Assembly (NCBI RefSeq): GCF_002899715.1
Contig: NZ_PPEK01000012.1
Coordinates: forward strand, 1-64,000
Reading direction: 5' to 3'
From: Enteroscipio rubneri
GTDB taxonomy: Bacteria; Actinomycetota; Coriobacteriia; Coriobacteriales; Eggerthellaceae
Length of the DNA: 64,000 bases
Positions within the stretch are counted from its first letter, which is position 1, and every line of letters starts with the position of its first letter. The notes beneath the pieces were generated by a model that ran no database searches, was not told the DNA's origin, and saw only the letters and a list, made by a program, of their open reading frames with translations. The position numbers and the translations under genes are program-made. Positions 61,915 to 64,000 of the stretch are shown piece by piece.

Positions 61915-63752
61915 GAAGCGATGTGCTCTTCACCGCCATATGCTCGGCGATCTCCTTCCTCGTCGGAAACGTCATCGCGGGCCATGCCCAGGAAACCGGG
62001 GCCAACCCGCTCATGGCGGGTGGGGGATTCGCGGAAACCCTCCCCGACTCCCTTGCATCGGGCCACCTCTTCTACGCAGACACCCTCTCCGTCGCGATCG
62101 GCGCGGCCTGCGCCTGCGCGGTGTGGCTCTTCTGGGCCAGGGAGGCTGAGCGCATGGGAAACTACCGGCGCGGCGAGGAGCATGGAAGCTCCAGGTGGGC
62201 GACCGCCAAGGAGATGGGGGCCTACGCGGATTCCAAGGATCCGGACAACAACGTCATCCTCTCCTCGCGATCCAAGAAGCGCTTCATCGACACGTCCCAC
62301 GACCAGAGGACGGAGACCAACAACAACATGCTCGTGGTGGGAGGACCCGGAACGGGCAAGACCCGCTACTACGTCAAGCCGAACCTCTACCAGCTGAACG
62401 CCAACTACTTCATCACCGACCCGAAGGGGACGCTGATCATGGACGTCGGCTGGCTCTTCGAGGAATCGGGCTACGACATCCTCACCTTCGACACCATCGA
62501 CTTCTCCAGGTCCATGCACTTCAACCCTCTCGCCTACGTACGCGACGAGAAGGGCATCCTGAAGTTCGTGGAGTGCCTCGTGAAGAACACGACGGGCGAC
62601 AAGGAGCATTCCGGCGACCCCTTCTGGGAGAACGCCGAGAAGCTCCTCTACACGGCGCTGGTGGGATACCTGATCGCCCACTGCCCGCCCGAGGACCGGA
62701 ACGTCGGCGGCCTCATCATGCTGCTCGCCCTCGCAGACGCCCGCGAGGACGACGAGGACTACATGAGCCCGCTCGACATGCTCTTCAACGAGATCGAGAC
62801 GGGCAGGCGCCTGGCCCCCAAGGCCACGGCCACCGCCTACGACCCCGAGCGGAGGGACTTCGACGAGGGGGTTGAGGCGTTCGAGTGGATCGAGGTCGGC
62901 AAGCCCGCGAAGCCGGAAGAGGACTTCTCCCTGGCCACCTACAAGCAGTTCAAGGTGGCGGCCGGCAAGACAATGAAGTCCATCATGGTCAGCTGCAACG
63001 TCCGCATGAAGCCCTTCGACATCGACGAGGTCCGCGAGCTCCTCTCCTACGACGAGATGGACCTCGGCCACCTGGGCGACGCGCGCAGGAAGACCGTGGT
63101 CTTCGCGTCCATGTCGGACACGGACTCCACCTTCGACTTCCTGTTCGCGCTGCTCATGCACTTGGCGATGGACACGCTATGCGAGGTCGCGCTCTCGAGG
63201 TTCCAGGGCCGGCTCCCGCGCCCCGTCCACTTCATGTTCGACGAGTTCGCCAACATCGGCCGGGTGCCCGACTTCGAGCGGATGATCACCGTGACGCGCA
63301 GCCGCAACATCGCTGTGTCGATGATCCTGCAGTCCCTCTCGCAGCTCAAGGAGACCTACGGCGACAACAACGCAGCCACCATCGTCAACGCCTGCGACAC
63401 CTTCGTCTATCTCGGCGGCAAGTCAAACGAGACCAACAAGGAGATATCGGAGATGGTGGGCAAGCAGACCGTGAAGAACATGACGGTGAACGACTCCCGC
63501 GGAGCAAGCCCCTCCACCACGAGGAACTACGGCGTGTTCGAGCGAGACCTGATACAGGCCTCCGAGATAGCGCGAATGCCGAGGGACGAGGGATTGGTGC
63601 TGATCAACGGCGCGCAGCCCTTCGAGGACAAGAAATACGACCTGCGCAAGCATCCGAGGTCGGCAAGGCTCGAAGGCCGCGGTCCGTTCGACTTCAAGGA
63701 ATACAGAGCGAGGAGGTGGGCCTATGAGAGGGATTCCCTCGTAGCTGAGTGA
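61911..63752 (+). CDS. VirD4/TraG-type conjugative coupling protein
   Basis: A 613-residue type IV coupling protein. An N-terminal membrane region of two helices, then Walker A VGGPGTGKTRYYVKPNLY, ITDPKGTLIMDVG, PVHFMFDEFANIGRVPDFE (Walker B), TVTRSRNIAVSMILQSLSQL, and a TFVYLGGKSNETNKEISEM region. It links the DNA-processing complex to the mating channel and energises DNA transfer across the membrane. Overlaps the PcfB-like gene by 4 nt. Confidence 0.92.
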   Translation: MRSDVLFTAICSAISFLVGNVIAGHAQETGANPLMAGGGFAETLPDSLASGHLFYADTLSVAIGAACACAVWLFWAREAERMGNYRRGEEHGSSRWATAKEMGAYADSKDPDNNVILSSRSKKRFIDTSHDQRTETNNNMLVVGGPGTGKTRYYVKPNLYQLNANYFITDPKGTLIMDVGWLFEESGYDILTFDTIDFSRSMHFNPLAYVRDEKGILKFVECLVKNTTGDKEHSGDPFWENAEKLLYTALVGYLIAHCPPEDRNVGGLIMLLALADAREDDEDYMSPLDMLFNEIETGRRLAPKATATAYDPERRDFDEGVEAFEWIEVGKPAKPEEDFSLATYKQFKVAAGKTMKSIMVSCNVRMKPFDIDEVRELLSYDEMDLGHLGDARRKTVVFASMSDTDSTFDFLFALLMHLAMDTLCEVALSRFQGRLPRPVHFMFDEFANIGRVPDFERMITVTRSRNIAVSMILQSLSQLKETYGDNNAATIVNACDTFVYLGGKSNETNKEISEMVGKQTVKNMTVNDSRGASPSTTRNYGVFERDLIQASEIARMPRDEGLVLINGAQPFEDKKYDLRKHPRSARLEGRGPFDFKEYRARRWAYERDSLVAE

Positions 63753-63840
63753 GGGTTGCGGCAAGCGCGCGGCGCACAAGGCATCGGAACGCTTCCACAC
63801 ATGCCGATGCTGCCGCAGCCCCATGCAAAGGAGCACGCAC

Positions 63841-63933
63841 GTGCCCCTGAACCCAATTCTAACACCCCGCGACAGCCCATCTTCCACATGCGGGCCAGGG
63901 GTGACGATCACATGCAAAGGAGACACATGCTAA
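63841..63933 (+). CDS. possible 30-residue leader peptide before the Maff2-like gene
   Basis: GTG start with AAAGGAG upstream; 30 codons, MPLNPILTPRDSPSSTC and on, ending at TAA that overlaps the next gene's ATG. The same ATGCAAAGGAG block precedes both starts (63824 and 63912). Confidence 0.35.
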   Translation: MPLNPILTPRDSPSSTCGPGVTITCKGDTC

Positions 63934-64000
63934 ACAACATCATCAGCCTCGTTTCGGGCTGCGTGACGTTCCTGGGCGGCTTCCTCGTCGTCTGGGGCGC
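63927..64000 (+). CDS. Maff2-like small membrane protein, N-terminal part
   Basis: The first 24 residues, MLNNIISLVSGCVTFLGGFL and on, form a transmembrane helix typical of Maff2-type proteins in conjugative transposons. The window ends within the gene. ATG with AAAGGAG upstream. Confidence 0.6.
   Translation, partial: MLNNIISLVSGCVTFLGGFLVVWG

Larger units (their letters stand above)
58517..64000 (+). mobile_element. integrative conjugative or plasmid-like element (partial)
   Basis: Excisionase-like HTH proteins, a Rep-like protein, a DnaC-like loader, PcfB-like and VirD4-like conjugation proteins and a Maff2-like membrane protein in one direction. No integrase or attachment site lies in the window, so the left boundary is a guess and the right end is outside. 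Confidence 0.65.

Overview
This is a 64 kb piece of a GC-rich bacterial chromosome. Gene content points to the Coriobacteriia, most likely Eggerthellaceae (an Eggerthella/Gordonibacter-like gut anaerobe). The evidence is a selenocysteine formate dehydrogenase of the anaerobic NADH-dehydrogenase-like type, a type II-A CRISPR-Cas locus, meso-diaminopimelate dehydrogenase, paired short peptide deformylase paralogs, and a conjugative element with PcfB/VirD4/Maff2-type genes. The genus is an inference from gene families; there is no rRNA in the window and I found no convincing tRNA.

Layout. 1-17.4 kb is mostly housekeeping: the end of an Lhr helicase, a membrane protein with a Ser/Gly/Asp tail, an AEC permease, TcdA, TatD, a Na+/H+ exchanger, an SpoU methyltransferase, a patatin, a nitroreductase, ThrH, a two-gene formate dehydrogenase operon, and EttA. 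The formate dehydrogenase reads through an in-frame TGA at 13922-13924 followed by a clear bacterial SECIS hairpin, so it is one gene, 12857-15568. 17.5-27.5 kb is a complete type II-A CRISPR-Cas locus: a divergent tracrRNA, cas9, cas1, cas2, csn2, and an array of 56 repeats plus one decayed repeat, with one spacer present twice. 27.8-40.5 kb holds a WYL regulator, a HIRAN operon, Ddh, a PurF homologue lacking the catalytic cysteine, bacterioferritin, two large SF1 helicases facing each other, and two peptide deformylase paralogs.

40.6-57.4 kb behaves as a defence/toxin island: HipBA, a GmrSD-type nuclease fused to a RAMA domain, a set of small poorly known genes including an RQC-minor protein with an apparent frameshift, a five-gene operon built around a type III-like methyltransferase and helicase-endonuclease, and a 644-residue protein joining a nuclease-like motif to glycine-zipper membrane segments.

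From about 57.5 kb to the end is an integrative conjugative or plasmid-like element: excisionase-like HTH proteins, a Rep-like protein, a DnaC-like loader, PcfB and VirD4-type coupling protein, and the start of a Maff2-like membrane protein. A family of palindromes (GGGAC-5 nt-GTCCC, and TGAC-5 nt-GTCA inside the rep-like gene) and 10-bp direct repeats are scattered through this element. They look like an operator/iteron system and are, with the tracrRNA fold and the type III-like operon, the most interesting unexplained structure here.
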